A model generated the notes under the pieces. It made no database searches. It worked only from the letters and a program-made list of their open reading frames with translations, and was not told where the DNA came from. DNA of 64,000 nt. Origin: Lysobacteraceae bacterium P (GTDB taxonomy: Bacteria; Pseudomonadota; Gammaproteobacteria; Xanthomonadales; Xanthomonadaceae). The stretch lies in assembly GCA_005503055.1 (NCBI GenBank), contig SCOX01000010.1, forward strand, positions 1 to 64,000, in the 5' to 3' direction. Below are positions 25,515-34,315 of this stretch, piece after piece. Numbering within the stretch: position 1 is the stretch's first letter; every line of letters begins with the position of its first letter. The position numbers and the translations under genes are program-made.

Positions 25515-25547
25515 GAAGAAGGCCCGCATATCGCGGGCCTTCTTCTT
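25515..25547 (+). terminator. Terminator of the second Ala-rich lipoprotein gene
   Basis: GAAGAAGGCCCGC-ATAT-CGCGGGCCTTCTTC with a following TTT; a long near-perfect stem 18 bp past the stop. Confidence 0.9.
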
Positions 25548-25657
25548 TGCGCACCAGGCAGCGCATGCAGTGCGAGCCGGGCTTACGGAAATCCGCGCGG
25601 TTGGCCGCCAGCGGCGCTTTGTGGTCTGATGCCGCATCTTCCGCACGACCCGCATCG

Positions 25658-27268
25658 ATGCCCGCACTGACTTCAAACATCGATCCCCGCTCGCAGGATT
25701 TCCAGGACAACGTCGCCTACCACCGTGCATTGGTCGACGAGTTGGATGCCCGCCTGGCGCGTGCAGCCGAAGGCGGTGGCGAAAAGGCGCGAGCGAAGCA
25801 CACCGAACGCGGCAAGCTGCTGGCGCGCGATCGCATCACCGCCCTGCTCGACCCGGGTTCGCCCTTCCTGGAAATCGCCCCGCTCGCCGCCGAAGGCATG
25901 TACGGCGATGCAGCGCCGGCCGCTGGCATGGTCTGCGGCATCGGCCGTGTGATGGGACAGGAAGTGGTGATCGTCGCCAACGATGCGACGGTCAAGGGCG
26001 GCACGTATTTCCCGATGACGGTGAAGAAACATCTGCGCGCGCAGGAGATCGCGCGCGAGAACCGCCTGCCCTGCGTGTACCTGGTCGATTCCGGCGGTGC
26101 ATTCCTGCCGCTGCAGGACGAGGTGTTTCCCGACAAGGAGCACTTCGGCCGCATTTTCTACAACCAGGCGCGCCTGAGCGCTGAGAACATCCCGCAGGTG
26201 GCCGTGGTCATGGGCTCGTGCACCGCGGGCGGCGCGTACGTGCCGGCGATGTGCGACGAATCGATCATCGTCAAGGAACAGGGCACGATCTTCCTCGGCG
26301 GTCCGCCGCTGGTGAAAGCCGCGACCGGCGAAGTCGTGGACGCCGAAGCGCTCGGCGGCGCGGACGTTCACACCAGCGTATCGGGCGTGGCCGATCATTT
26401 CGCCGAAGACGACCGCCATGCGCTGCAGATCGCGCGCGACATCGTCGGCACGTTCAACCGCCGCAAGACACTGCCGGTCGCCGTGCAGGAATCGCGCGAG
26501 CCTTTGTTCCCGACCGGTGAGCTGTACGGCATCGTCCCGAAGGACACGCGCCGCCCGTTCGATATTCGCGAAGTCATCGCGCGCGTCGTCGACGGCAGCG
26601 ATTTCCAGGAGTTCAAGGCGCGCTACGGCAAGACGCTCGTCACCGGCTTCGCGCATGTGCACGGTTATCCGGTCGGAATCGTCGCCAACAACGGCATCCT
26701 CTTCGCCGAGAGCGCGCTCAAGGGCGCGCACTTCATCGAGCTGTGCAACCAGCGCGGCATCCCGCTGGTGTTCCTGCAGAACATCACCGGCTTCATGGTC
26801 GGCCGCAAGTACGAGAACGCCGGCATCGCCAAGGACGGCGCAAAGATGGTGACGGCGGTGGCGTGTTCGCACGTGCCCAAGTTCACCGTCGTGATCGGCG
26901 GCAGCTTCGGCGCCGGCAACTACGCGATGTGCGGTCGCGCGTACGGTGCGCGCTTCCTGTGGATGTGGCCGAACGCGCGCATCTCGGTGATGGGCGGCGA
27001 ACAGGCCGCCAGCGTGCTGGCCACGGTCAAGCGCGATGGCCTGGAGGCTGCCGGCAAGGCGTGGTCCGCCGAAGAGGAAGATGCATTCAAGGCGCCGATT
27101 CGCGAGCAGTACGAATCGCAGGGCAATCCCTACTACGCCAGCGCGCGCCTGTGGGACGACGGCATCATCGATCCGGCCGACACGCGGCGCGTGCTCGGGC
27201 TGGCGCTGTCGGCGAGTTTCAATGCGCCCATTGACGAGCGCACGCGTTTCGGCGTTTTCCGCATGTGA
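25658..27268 (+). CDS. liuB: Methylcrotonyl-CoA carboxylase beta (carboxyltransferase) subunit, 536 aa
   Basis: Transfers CO2 from carboxybiotin to 3-methylcrotonyl-CoA, giving 3-methylglutaconyl-CoA. Start ATG 25658 ([10 protein letters not shown]); the longer frame passes through the preceding terminator. Crotonase-fold carboxyltransferase: N-half with [14 protein letters not shown] and [15 protein letters not shown]-half with [30 protein letters not shown] and [17 protein letters not shown], all typical of MccB rather than propionyl-CoA carboxylase. Its alpha partner is not adjacent but at 32294, with lipoprotein, bactofilin and feo genes around it, an unusual split of the liu genes. Confidence 0.93.
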   Translation: MPALTSNIDPRSQDFQDNVAYHRALVDELDARLARAAEGGGEKARAKHTERGKLLARDRITALLDPGSPFLEIAPLAAEGMYGDAAPAAGMVCGIGRVMGQEVVIVANDATVKGGTYFPMTVKKHLRAQEIARENRLPCVYLVDSGGAFLPLQDEVFPDKEHFGRIFYNQARLSAENIPQVAVVMGSCTAGGAYVPAMCDESIIVKEQGTIFLGGPPLVKAATGEVVDAEALGGADVHTSVSGVADHFAEDDRHALQIARDIVGTFNRRKTLPVAVQESREPLFPTGELYGIVPKDTRRPFDIREVIARVVDGSDFQEFKARYGKTLVTGFAHVHGYPVGIVANNGILFAESALKGAHFIELCNQRGIPLVFLQNITGFMVGRKYENAGIAKDGAKMVTAVACSHVPKFTVVIGGSFGAGNYAMCGRAYGARFLWMWPNARISVMGGEQAASVLATVKRDGLEAAGKAWSAEEEDAFKAPIREQYESQGNPYYASARLWDDGIIDPADTRRVLGLALSASFNAPIDERTRFGVFRM

Positions 27269-27495
27269 GCGAACATGGTGCATCGCAACGATGCGCCTCG
27301 ACGCCGCGCGATCGCCCGATTCAGGCAGGTGATCGTTCCATGAACGACCTGCACGGCGCATCCCATTGGGTGCGCCGTGTCACACAGATATACGGTTTCG
27401 CTGCGTAGCCTCGGGTGGGTTGCACACCGTTCTCCTGCATCCGTTCTTTGCACCCCCGTGCATTGCCCCGCTCCTGCCAATCGAGGAAGTGCGTC

Positions 27496-28077
27496 ATGGC
27501 GATCTTCAATTCCCCACAACCCTCCGCCCCGAAGCGCGACGGCGCGCCCGCGCCCGCCGGCCAACCCGAAACCGCATTGCCGAAGGAGCCCGCACGCGAG
27601 GAGTTCTCCTTCGGCGCCCCCAAGACGGCGCCAGCCCCCTCGCCCACGTCCGCACCGTCCTCGCGCCCGGTCGAGCGCGAAGGCAAGGAGTCCGTCATCG
27701 CCGCCGACCTGTCGATCGAAGGCAAGATCAATGGCTCCGGCCACATTCGCATCGCGGGCCGCTTCAAGGGCGACGTGCATGTGGAAGGCGACCTCACCAT
27801 CGAAGTCGGCGCCAAGGTCAACGGCGGCGTGCGCGCGCGCAAGGTCGTGATCGCCGGCGAGCTGGAAGGCAATGTCGAATCCGCCCAGCGTGTGGAGCTG
27901 CTCGAAGGCGGCATCGTGGTCGGCGACGTCAAGGCCGGCGTGGTCAGCATCGCCCCGGGTTCGCGCATGCGCGGCCAGGTCGAGTTCGGCTTCGACGACA
28001 AGGACGCCAAGCCGGCCGGCAAGCCCGACAAGAGCGACAAGAGCGAAGCCAAGGCCGAGGCGTCCGCCTCGTCATGA
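27496..28077 (+). CDS. Bactofilin (polymer-forming cytoskeletal protein), 193 aa
   Basis: Start ATG 27496 (MAIFNSPQP) with GAGGAAG upstream. A Pro/Ala-rich N-tail (about 1-60), a right-handed beta-helix core at about 65-165 with the bactofilin signature GKINGSGHIRIAGRFKGDVH, and a Lys/Asp-rich tail. Bactofilins polymerise without nucleotide and position envelope enzymes. It overlaps the next gene by 4 bp (ATGA), so the two are co-translated. A hairpin ACGGCGCA...TGCGCCGT lies upstream at 27354-27379. Confidence 0.88.
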   Translation: MAIFNSPQPSAPKRDGAPAPAGQPETALPKEPAREEFSFGAPKTAPAPSPTSAPSSRPVEREGKESVIAADLSIEGKINGSGHIRIAGRFKGDVHVEGDLTIEVGAKVNGGVRARKVVIAGELEGNVESAQRVELLEGGIVVGDVKAGVVSIAPGSRMRGQVEFGFDDKDAKPAGKPDKSDKSEAKAEASASS

Positions 28078-28439
28078 GCCTCGCGCGCCCCGGTACGCCC
28101 GGCGCGACGCGGACGTGCCCGCACTGCAAGACGACGATCCTGGAAAGCGCCAACGTCTGTCCGTCGTGTCGGCACCATCTGCGTTTCGATCCGGACGCCG
28201 CACAGTCAGCGGAACGGCGGTCGGTGCCACTGCGCGTGGAGGGCACGATCAAGCCACCGCCGGGCGACAACGCGTTGGAGTACTCGGTGGTCCTCACCAT
28301 CCGCAACGCGGACGGCGAGGAAATCGACCGTCAGGTCATGGGCGTGGGCGCGCTCTTCAACGGCGAGGAGCGCTCGTTCACGCTTGAGGTCGATGCGGTC
28401 GAAGTGCGCGGCTATCGGGGCAAACGCGGCCGTCACTGA
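28074..28439 (+). CDS. Zinc-ribbon protein coupled to bactofilin, 121 aa
   Basis: Start ATG 28074 overlaps the bactofilin stop as ATGA. N-terminal zinc ribbon CPHC ... CPSC (about 16-34), then from about residue 50 a beta-rich domain (EGTIKPPPGDNALEYSVVLTI to the end) with a basic C-terminus GYRGKRGRH. I do not know a function; the coupling points to a role with the bactofilin polymer, either as a binding partner or an adaptor. Confidence 0.72.
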   Translation: MSLARPGTPGATRTCPHCKTTILESANVCPSCRHHLRFDPDAAQSAERRSVPLRVEGTIKPPPGDNALEYSVVLTIRNADGEEIDRQVMGVGALFNGEERSFTLEVDAVEVRGYRGKRGRH

Positions 28440-28506
28440 ACCATCGGCCGCGCGTGGACTGCCGGTTCGCGCGCGGCCGGACGACTTGTTAGCTGATGTC
28501 GGATAC

Positions 28507-28536
28507 GTTTCGACCCGCAGGGCTGCGGGTCGAAAC
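28507..28536. terminator. Perfect hairpin between convergent bactofilin and feo operons
   Basis: GTTTCGACCCGCA-GGGC-TGCGGGTCGAAAC: 13-bp perfect arms, 68 bp past the zinc-ribbon gene and 41 bp past the feo operon end. It lacks a strong T-run on either side. Confidence 0.6.
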
Positions 28537-28576
28537 CCGAGGGGGCCAACGAAACGACTGCGTGCCGCGCGACGGC

Positions 28577-28831
28577 TCAGTGACGGCGCGGCGTCGACGG
28601 CCCGCAACTGTTGCATCCGCCGCAACTGCCATCGCTCAAGGCGGACGCAGGCGCAACCCAGCGCCCTATCTTCTGCAGCCACGCCGCGCGACCATCGCGC
28701 ACCAGCGGGATGGCGATCGCGATGCGCAATCGGCGCACCGCGTTCGGAAACTGCTTCTTGGCGACGAACCACGCGCTGACCAGCACCGCCACTGCGATGA
28801 CCGCGTATTGGGCGAGCAGGCCGGCGTCCAT
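28577..28831 (-). CDS. FeoB-associated Cys-rich membrane protein-like, 84 aa
   Basis: Start ATG 28831, two bases after the feoB stop. One membrane helix at about 5-24 (LLAQYAVIAVAVLVSAWFVA), a basic cytoplasmic stretch, and a C-terminal Cys cluster SCGGCNSCG. It resembles the short Cys-rich proteins that accompany feoB in many bacteria and are thought to act with FeoB at the inner membrane, possibly as a Fe(II) or redox relay. The family match is by architecture, not by close sequence identity. Confidence 0.7.
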   Translation of the reverse strand: MDAGLLAQYAVIAVAVLVSAWFVAKKQFPNAVRRLRIAIAIPLVRDGRAAWLQKIGRWVAPASALSDGSCGGCNSCGPSTPRRH

Positions 28832-28833
28832 GC

Positions 28834-30705
28834 TCAGCCCGCGCCCAGCGCCACGGCGAGCTGATAGGTCAGCAGCGAGGCCAGGTAGGCCAGCCCGAAC
28901 AGATAGCCTGTGGAGATCGCCACCTGCTTCCACGAATTCGTTTCGCGCTTGATGGTCGCCAGCGTGGAAATGCACTGCGGCGCATAGATGAACCACACCA
29001 GCAGCGACAGCGCCGTGGCCAGCGACCAGCCGCTGCTGATGATCGGTGCGAGCGCCTGCGCGGCGGCATCGTCGTTGGCGGCCGACAGCGCGTATACCGT
29101 CGCCAGCGAGGACACCGCGACTTCGCGCGCGGCCATGCCCGGGATCAGCGCGATGCAGATCTGCCAGTTGAAGCCCAGCGGCGCGAAGACGGCGGTCATG
29201 GCGTGGCCGATGCGACCAGCGAAGCTGTAGTCGATGGCCGGCCCGGTCGCACCTTCAGGCGCGCCCGGGAACGACAGCAGGAACCACAGCAGGATCGTCA
29301 ACGCCAGGATGATGCCGCCGACGCGGCGCAGGAAGATCCACGCGCGCTCCCACAAGCCGATCAGCAGATCGCGCGGGTGCGGGATGCGGTACGACGGGAG
29401 CTCCAGCATCAGCGGGTGCTCGCTCTTGTCGCGGCGCCACTTCTTCATGATCCACGACACCGCCAGCGCACTCACGATGCCGGCCGCGTACAGCCCGAAC
29501 ATCACCAGTCCCTGCAGGTTGAACCAGCCGACCTTCTGCGCGGGAATGAAGGCGCCGATCAGCAGCGTGTACACCGGAAGGCGCGCCGAACACGTCATCA
29601 GTGGCGCGACCATGATCGTCGCCAGTCGATCGCGCGGATCCTGGATGGATCGGGTCGCCATGATGCCCGGCACCGCGCAGGCGAAACTCGACAGCAGCGG
29701 GATGAAGGACCGTCCGGACAGACCGGCACCGGCCATCAGTTTGTCGAGCAGGAAGGCCGCGCGCGGAAGATAGCCCGACTCCTCCAGCGCGAGGATGAAG
29801 AAAAACAGGATGAGAATCTGCGGCAGGAACACGATCACGCCGCCCAGGCCGGCGATGACGCCGTCCACCAGCAGGCTGCTGAGCGGGCCCTCGGGCAATG
29901 CGGCGCCCACGGCTTCGCCCAATGCGGCGGTGCCGGCATCGATCAGCTCCATCACCGGGGTCGCCCAGGCGAACACCGCCTGGAAGATCAGGAACATCAC
30001 CACGACCAGCAACAGCAGCCCCAGCACCGGGTTCAACAACCAGCGATCGAGCGCGTCGTCGATCTCGGCGGTGCGGCGCGGCATGGTCACGGCCACCGAC
30101 AGCAGGCGGCGCGTTTCGGCGTGCAGGGCATCGGGGTCGTGGACGATATCGGCCGGCAGGTGTGCGCTGGGCTCGTGCAGCTTGCCGGCGACGCGGTCGA
30201 GCATCGCCACCAGTTCGCGCGCGCCGCCATTGCGTACGGCGATGGTCGGGACCACGGGAATGCCCAGCTCGCGCTCCAACGCGGCCAGGTCGACTTCGAT
30301 GCCTCGGCGCTTGGCGGCATCCATCATGTTGACCGCGAGCACCATCGGCCGGCCGAGTTCGCGCACCTCGAGTGCGAAACGAAGGTGCAGGCGCAGGTTG
30401 GTCGCATCGACCACGCACACCAGCACGTCGGGCGCGGGCTCGCCGGGATAGAAGCCGCGGCAGACGTCGCGGGCGACGGCCTCGTCCAGGCTGGCCGCGT
30501 GGAGGCTGTACGCGCCCGGCAGATCGAGCACCGCATAGCTGCGACCCGACGGCGCGTGGAAGCGGCCTTCCTTGCGTTCTACCGTGACGCCGGCATAGTT
30601 GGCGACCTTCTGCCGGCTGCCGGTGAGCTGGTTGAACAGCGCCGTCTTGCCGCAATTCGGGTTGCCGATCAGCGCGACGCGCACGGCGGTCTCGGCGTTG
30701 CTCAT
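28834..30705 (-). CDS. feoB: Ferrous iron transport protein B, 623 aa
   Basis: GTP-driven Fe(II) uptake across the inner membrane. N-terminal G domain: G1 GNPNCGKT (about 14-21), G3 DLPGAYSL, G4 NMMD, then a GDI-like region and a membrane part from about 215 with the repeated Gate motifs (LPRAAFLLDKLMAGAGLSGR, FACAVPGIMATR, MTCSARLPVYTLL, GMAAREVAVSSL). Shorter than E. coli FeoB (773) but typical for the family in Xanthomonadaceae. Start ATG 30705 overlaps the feoA stop. The operon is probably Fur-controlled (box at 31013). Confidence 0.95.
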   Translation of the reverse strand: MSNAETAVRVALIGNPNCGKTALFNQLTGSRQKVANYAGVTVERKEGRFHAPSGRSYAVLDLPGAYSLHAASLDEAVARDVCRGFYPGEPAPDVLVCVVDATNLRLHLRFALEVRELGRPMVLAVNMMDAAKRRGIEVDLAALERELGIPVVPTIAVRNGGARELVAMLDRVAGKLHEPSAHLPADIVHDPDALHAETRRLLSVAVTMPRRTAEIDDALDRWLLNPVLGLLLLVVVMFLIFQAVFAWATPVMELIDAGTAALGEAVGAALPEGPLSSLLVDGVIAGLGGVIVFLPQILILFFFILALEESGYLPRAAFLLDKLMAGAGLSGRSFIPLLSSFACAVPGIMATRSIQDPRDRLATIMVAPLMTCSARLPVYTLLIGAFIPAQKVGWFNLQGLVMFGLYAAGIVSALAVSWIMKKWRRDKSEHPLMLELPSYRIPHPRDLLIGLWERAWIFLRRVGGIILALTILLWFLLSFPGAPEGATGPAIDYSFAGRIGHAMTAVFAPLGFNWQICIALIPGMAAREVAVSSLATVYALSAANDDAAAQALAPIISSGWSLATALSLLVWFIYAPQCISTLATIKRETNSWKQVAISTGYLFGLAYLASLLTYQLAVALGAG

Positions 30706-30962
30706 GCGGCAGCTCCGGCCGGAATGCCATCGAGCGACACGCGAACCCGCGCGGCCTCGCTGCGACGCAGGGCGAAGCGGGTGAAGCCGACCTGCACCAG
30801 CAGCGGCTCCTTCGACACCGGACCGGCCGCCATTACTTCGACGCGTTCGCCGCGCACGAAACCCAGCTCGCGCAGACGGCGCGCGATCGCATCGTTCGGC
30901 GCTTGGTCTTCAACGGTATCGACGGTGGCGGCGGTGCGGCGTGGCAGTTCGGACAGCTTCAA
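30702..30962 (-). CDS. feoA: FeoA-family protein, 86 aa
   Basis: SH3-like partner of FeoB. The start is TTG 30962 with AGGTGAACC directly upstream; no ATG precedes it. The LRELGFVRGERVEVMAAGP core and the LALRRSEAARV-type end are typical of FeoA. The stop overlaps the feoB start, giving translational coupling. Confidence 0.9.
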   Translation of the reverse strand: MKLSELPRRTAATVDTVEDQAPNDAIARRLRELGFVRGERVEVMAAGPVSKEPLLVQVGFTRFALRRSEAARVRVSLDGIPAGAAA

Positions 30963-31012
30963 GGTTCACCTGCAGGCCGGCCCCGGCTGCGTGCACCCGG
31001 GCCCCGGCTCCA

Positions 31013-31031
31013 AATGGGAATTGTTCTCAAT
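31013..31031 (-). promoter_or_regulatory. Fur box upstream of feoAB
   Basis: Read on the minus strand it is ATTGAGAACAATTCCCATT, matching the consensus AATGAGAATNATTCTCATT at 16 of 18 defined positions. It lies 51 bp before feoA, where binding of Fe-Fur would block transcription. The divergent hydratase gene starts 80 bp away on the other side. Confidence 0.8.
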
Positions 31032-31110
31032 TGTAGCACTCCGGACCTCATCGCACGGCGCCCGGAACCCAGCGGCTATCATTCGCCCGACTCCAACAAG
31101 CTCCCGGCCG

Positions 31111-31893
31111 ATGACCAACCCGCTGTTGAACGTGCGCGAGGGGCCCATCGCCCGCCTGCGTCTGAATCGTCCGGAACTGCACAACGCCTTCGACGCCATG
31201 CTGATCGCGGCGCTCACCGGGGCGCTGGAAGCGGTGGCCGACGACGATAGTGTCCGCGTGGTGGTGCTGGAAGGTGAAGGTCTCTCGTTCTCGGCCGGCG
31301 CCGACCTCAACTGGATGCGCGGCATGGCCGCCGCCAGCGAGGAGGCCAACCGCGCCGACGCGCTCGCCCTGGCCCGCCTGATGCGCCTGCTCGACGAGCT
31401 GCCCCGCCCCACCATCGCCCACGTGCAGGGTGCGGCCTTCGGTGGGGGCGTCGGCCTGGTGGCCTGCTGCGACATCGCCATCGCCTCGACCGAGGCCAAG
31501 TTCGGCCTGACCGAGAGCAAGCTCGGCCTGCTGCCGGCGGTCATCTCGCCCTACGTCATCGACGCCATCGGCCCGCGCCAGGCGCGGCGCTGGTTCGCCA
31601 CGGCCGAAACCTTCGACGCCGCGACTGCGCTGCACATCGGCCTGCTGCACCAGGTCGTCGCGGCGGATGCGTTGGACGCTGCCGTGCGCCGCCAGGTCGA
31701 GCTCCTCCTCAAGGCCGGCCCCCATGCCAGCGCGCAGGCCAAGTCGCTGGTGCGGCGCGTCGCCTTCGAGCGCGACCGCGATCGCCTCGACCATGACAAC
31801 GCCGCCCTGATCGCACGCCTGCGCGTCGGCGATGAAGGCCAGGAAGGACTGGGCGCATTCCTGGACAAGCGCAAGCCGCGCTGGACCGAGTGA
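31111..31893 (+). CDS. liuC: Enoyl-CoA hydratase, probably methylglutaconyl-CoA hydratase, 260 aa
   Basis: Hydrates 3-methylglutaconyl-CoA to HMG-CoA. Start ATG 31111 (MTNPLLNVREG). Crotonase fold: FSAGADLNWMRGM (oxyanion strand) near 65 and AAFGGGVGLVACCDIAIA near 110, with catalytic Glu in LTESKLGLLPAVISPYV. The ADLNWM signature is typical of liuC/gnyH. It is the first gene of an operon with a VOC gene, mccA, HMG-CoA lyase and a GGDEF/EAL gene. Confidence 0.88.
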   Translation: MTNPLLNVREGPIARLRLNRPELHNAFDAMLIAALTGALEAVADDDSVRVVVLEGEGLSFSAGADLNWMRGMAAASEEANRADALALARLMRLLDELPRPTIAHVQGAAFGGGVGLVACCDIAIASTEAKFGLTESKLGLLPAVISPYVIDAIGPRQARRWFATAETFDAATALHIGLLHQVVAADALDAAVRRQVELLLKAGPHASAQAKSLVRRVAFERDRDRLDHDNAALIARLRVGDEGQEGLGAFLDKRKPRWTE

Positions 31894-31902
31894 GGAAATA
31901 AC

Positions 31903-32289
31903 ATGATCGACCACATGGGCGTCACCGTCTCCGACTATGCGCACGCACGTGCCTTCTACGAGCGCGTGCTGGGCGTGCTGGACTACGAGATCGTCATGGA
32001 CGTGACGAAGGAACAGACCGGCGGCTACGAAGGCTGCGGCTTCGGCACGCCGGGCAAACCGGCGTTCTGGATCGGCACCGGTGACACGACCAGTACCGGC
32101 GTGCACGTCGCCTTCGTCGCGGCCACGCGCGAACAAGTGGATCAGTTCCATGCCATCGCCCTGCAGCACGGCGCGCGCGACAACGGCGCACCCGGCCTGC
32201 GGCCGCATTACCATCCGAATTACTACGGCGCCTACGTGATCGACTTCGACGGCAACAATCTCGAAGCCGTATGCCACCGCCCTGAGTGA
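31903..32289 (+). CDS. VOC-family (glyoxalase/bleomycin-resistance fold) protein, 128 aa
   Basis: Start ATG 31903 with GAGGAAAT upstream, 9 bp after the hydratase and 4 bp before mccA. VOC fold of two beta-alpha-beta-beta-beta modules: MIDHMGVTVSD (H4 as metal ligand), TTSTGVHVAFVAATRE, and YYGAYVIDFDGNNLEAVCH (E as metal ligand). Substrate unknown. Its place inside the leucine operon suggests repair or epimerase chemistry on an acyl-CoA of the pathway. Confidence 0.82.
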   Translation: MIDHMGVTVSDYAHARAFYERVLGVLDYEIVMDVTKEQTGGYEGCGFGTPGKPAFWIGTGDTTSTGVHVAFVAATREQVDQFHAIALQHGARDNGAPGLRPHYHPNYYGAYVIDFDGNNLEAVCHRPE

Positions 32290-32293
32290 CTGC

Positions 32294-34315
32294 ATGTTCG
32301 ACAAGATCCTGATCGCCAACCGCGGCGAAATCGCCTGCCGCGTCATCCGCACCTGCGCACGCCTGGGTATCCGCACCGTCGCGGTGTATTCGCAGGCCGA
32401 CGTCGACGCGCAACACGTGCGACTGGCCGACGAGGCCTGGCCCATCGGCGGCCCTCGCCCGCAGGAAAGTTATCTGCGCCCCGATGCGATCATCGAAGCG
32501 GCGCGGAACTCCGGCGCACAGGCGATCCATCCCGGCTACGGTTTCCTCAGCGAGAACGCCGACTTCGCCGACGCCGTGGAAGCGGCCGGGCTGGTGTTCA
32601 TCGGGCCGAAGGCCGCGTCGATGCGCAAGATGGGCAGCAAGGCCGGCGCCAAGGAACTGATGCATGCCGCCGGCGTACCGGTGGTGCCCGGCTACACCGG
32701 GCAGGACCAGTCTCCCGATCGCCTGCAGCGCGAAGCCGATGCCATCGGCTATCCGCTGATGATCAAGGCCGCGCACGGCGGCGGCGGCAAGGGCATGCGC
32801 GTGGTGCGCACGAGCGCCGAGTTCGCCGCGAACCTGCAAAGCTGCCAGCGCGAAGCGGCCAACGCGTTCGGGCGCGACCGTGTCCTGCTGGAGCGCTACG
32901 TCGAACAGCCGCGCCATATCGAGATCCAGGTCTTCGCCGACGCGCACGGTCACGCGATCCACCTCAACGAACGCGAGTGCTCCGCGCAGCGCCGCTACCA
33001 GAAGGTACTGGAGGAATCGCCCTCGCCTTTCCTCACGCCGCAACTGCGTCAGGCGATGGGCGACGCCGCGGTGCTGGCCGCACGCGCGATCGACTACGTC
33101 AACGCAGGCACGGTGGAGTTCATCGTCGGCCCCGACGGCGGTTTCTACTTCATGGAGATCAACACGCGCCTGCAGGTCGAGCATCCCGTTACCGAAATGG
33201 TCACCGGGCTGGACCTGGTCGAATGGCAGCTGCGCGTCGCCGCAGGCGAACCGCTGCCGCTGGCGCAGGGCGACATCGCGCAGGACGGCCATGCGATCGA
33301 AGTGCGCCTGTATGCGGAGGATCCGGAAGCCGGGTTCCTGCCCGGCTCCGGCCGCCTGCAACGCCTGCGGCTGCCCGCCTCGACCGACGGCGTGCGTGTC
33401 GATTCCGGCGTAGTCGAAGGCGACACCGTCACGATCTTCTACGACCCGATGATCGCCAAGCTGATCGTCCATGCGCCGGACCGTCCCGCTGCGCTGGCGA
33501 GGCTGCGCGCCGCACTGGCGGCGTGCGACATCGCCGGGCCGAAATCGAACATCGAGTTCCTCGAACGACTGGCGCGGCATCCGGCCGTGGTCGAGGGCCG
33601 CATCGACACGGGTTACCTGGACCGTCACCTGGACGAATTCATGCCGTCCGCAGGCGAGGACGAGACCGACCTGCTGATCGCCGCGACTGTTGCGCAATTG
33701 CTGGCCCAGGAACACGACACGCGCCTGCGCGCCGCCGCCTCGACCGACCCGACCTCGCCCTGGGCCATCGCCGACGGCTGGCGCCTGGGACACGGCGGCC
33801 ACCGCAGCCTGGCCTTCCTGCAGGGCGAGACCCCCCACGAGGTGCACGCGCACGGTGCCGGCGGCGAGTACCGGATCGAGTTGCAGGCCCAGGCGTACGC
33901 GGTCGAAGGCGCCCGCCTCGGCGCCGACGGCTCGCTCGGCCTGCGCATTGGCGGAATTGGGCGCCGGTTTACGTTCGAAGTGGATACGCTGGACGGAGAA
34001 CGCCAGCGGCTGGTGGTGCACGACGGCGAACGTCGCCTGCGCCTGCTGGGGGTCCCGATGTATCGTCACGAGCGTGGCAGCGCCGGCAATGCCGGCCACC
34101 AGGTGCTCGCACCGATGCCCGGACGCGTGGTGCTGGTCAGGACGGCCGAGGGCGACGTCGTGGAAGCCGGACAGGAGCTGATGGTGATCGAGGCGATGAA
34201 GATGGAGCTGAGCCTGAAGGCGCCGCGCGCCGGTACCGTCGCGCAGGTGCGCGCGGCCAGCGGCGATTTCGTCGAGGCCGACGCCGTGCTCGTGGCCCTG
34301 GCGGAATCCGAATGA
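32294..34315 (+). CDS. liuD: Methylcrotonyl-CoA carboxylase alpha (biotin carboxylase/BCCP) subunit, 673 aa
   Basis: ATP-dependent carboxylation of biotin for 3-methylcrotonyl-CoA carboxylase. Start ATG 32294 (MFDKILIANRGEIACRV). Biotin carboxylase domain at 1-450 with the Gly-rich ATP loop HGGGGKGMRVV, ERECSAQRRYQKV and FMEINTRLQVEHPVTE; a middle BT domain; and a C-terminal biotinyl domain with the lysine of EAMKMEL (about residue 635). The stop overlaps the HMG-CoA lyase start as ATGA. Also named mccA. The beta subunit is at 25658. Confidence 0.94.
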   Translation: MFDKILIANRGEIACRVIRTCARLGIRTVAVYSQADVDAQHVRLADEAWPIGGPRPQESYLRPDAIIEAARNSGAQAIHPGYGFLSENADFADAVEAAGLVFIGPKAASMRKMGSKAGAKELMHAAGVPVVPGYTGQDQSPDRLQREADAIGYPLMIKAAHGGGGKGMRVVRTSAEFAANLQSCQREAANAFGRDRVLLERYVEQPRHIEIQVFADAHGHAIHLNERECSAQRRYQKVLEESPSPFLTPQLRQAMGDAAVLAARAIDYVNAGTVEFIVGPDGGFYFMEINTRLQVEHPVTEMVTGLDLVEWQLRVAAGEPLPLAQGDIAQDGHAIEVRLYAEDPEAGFLPGSGRLQRLRLPASTDGVRVDSGVVEGDTVTIFYDPMIAKLIVHAPDRPAALARLRAALAACDIAGPKSNIEFLERLARHPAVVEGRIDTGYLDRHLDEFMPSAGEDETDLLIAATVAQLLAQEHDTRLRAAASTDPTSPWAIADGWRLGHGGHRSLAFLQGETPHEVHAHGAGGEYRIELQAQAYAVEGARLGADGSLGLRIGGIGRRFTFEVDTLDGERQRLVVHDGERRLRLLGVPMYRHERGSAGNAGHQVLAPMPGRVVLVRTAEGDVVEAGQELMVIEAMKMELSLKAPRAGTVAQVRAASGDFVEADAVLVALAESE

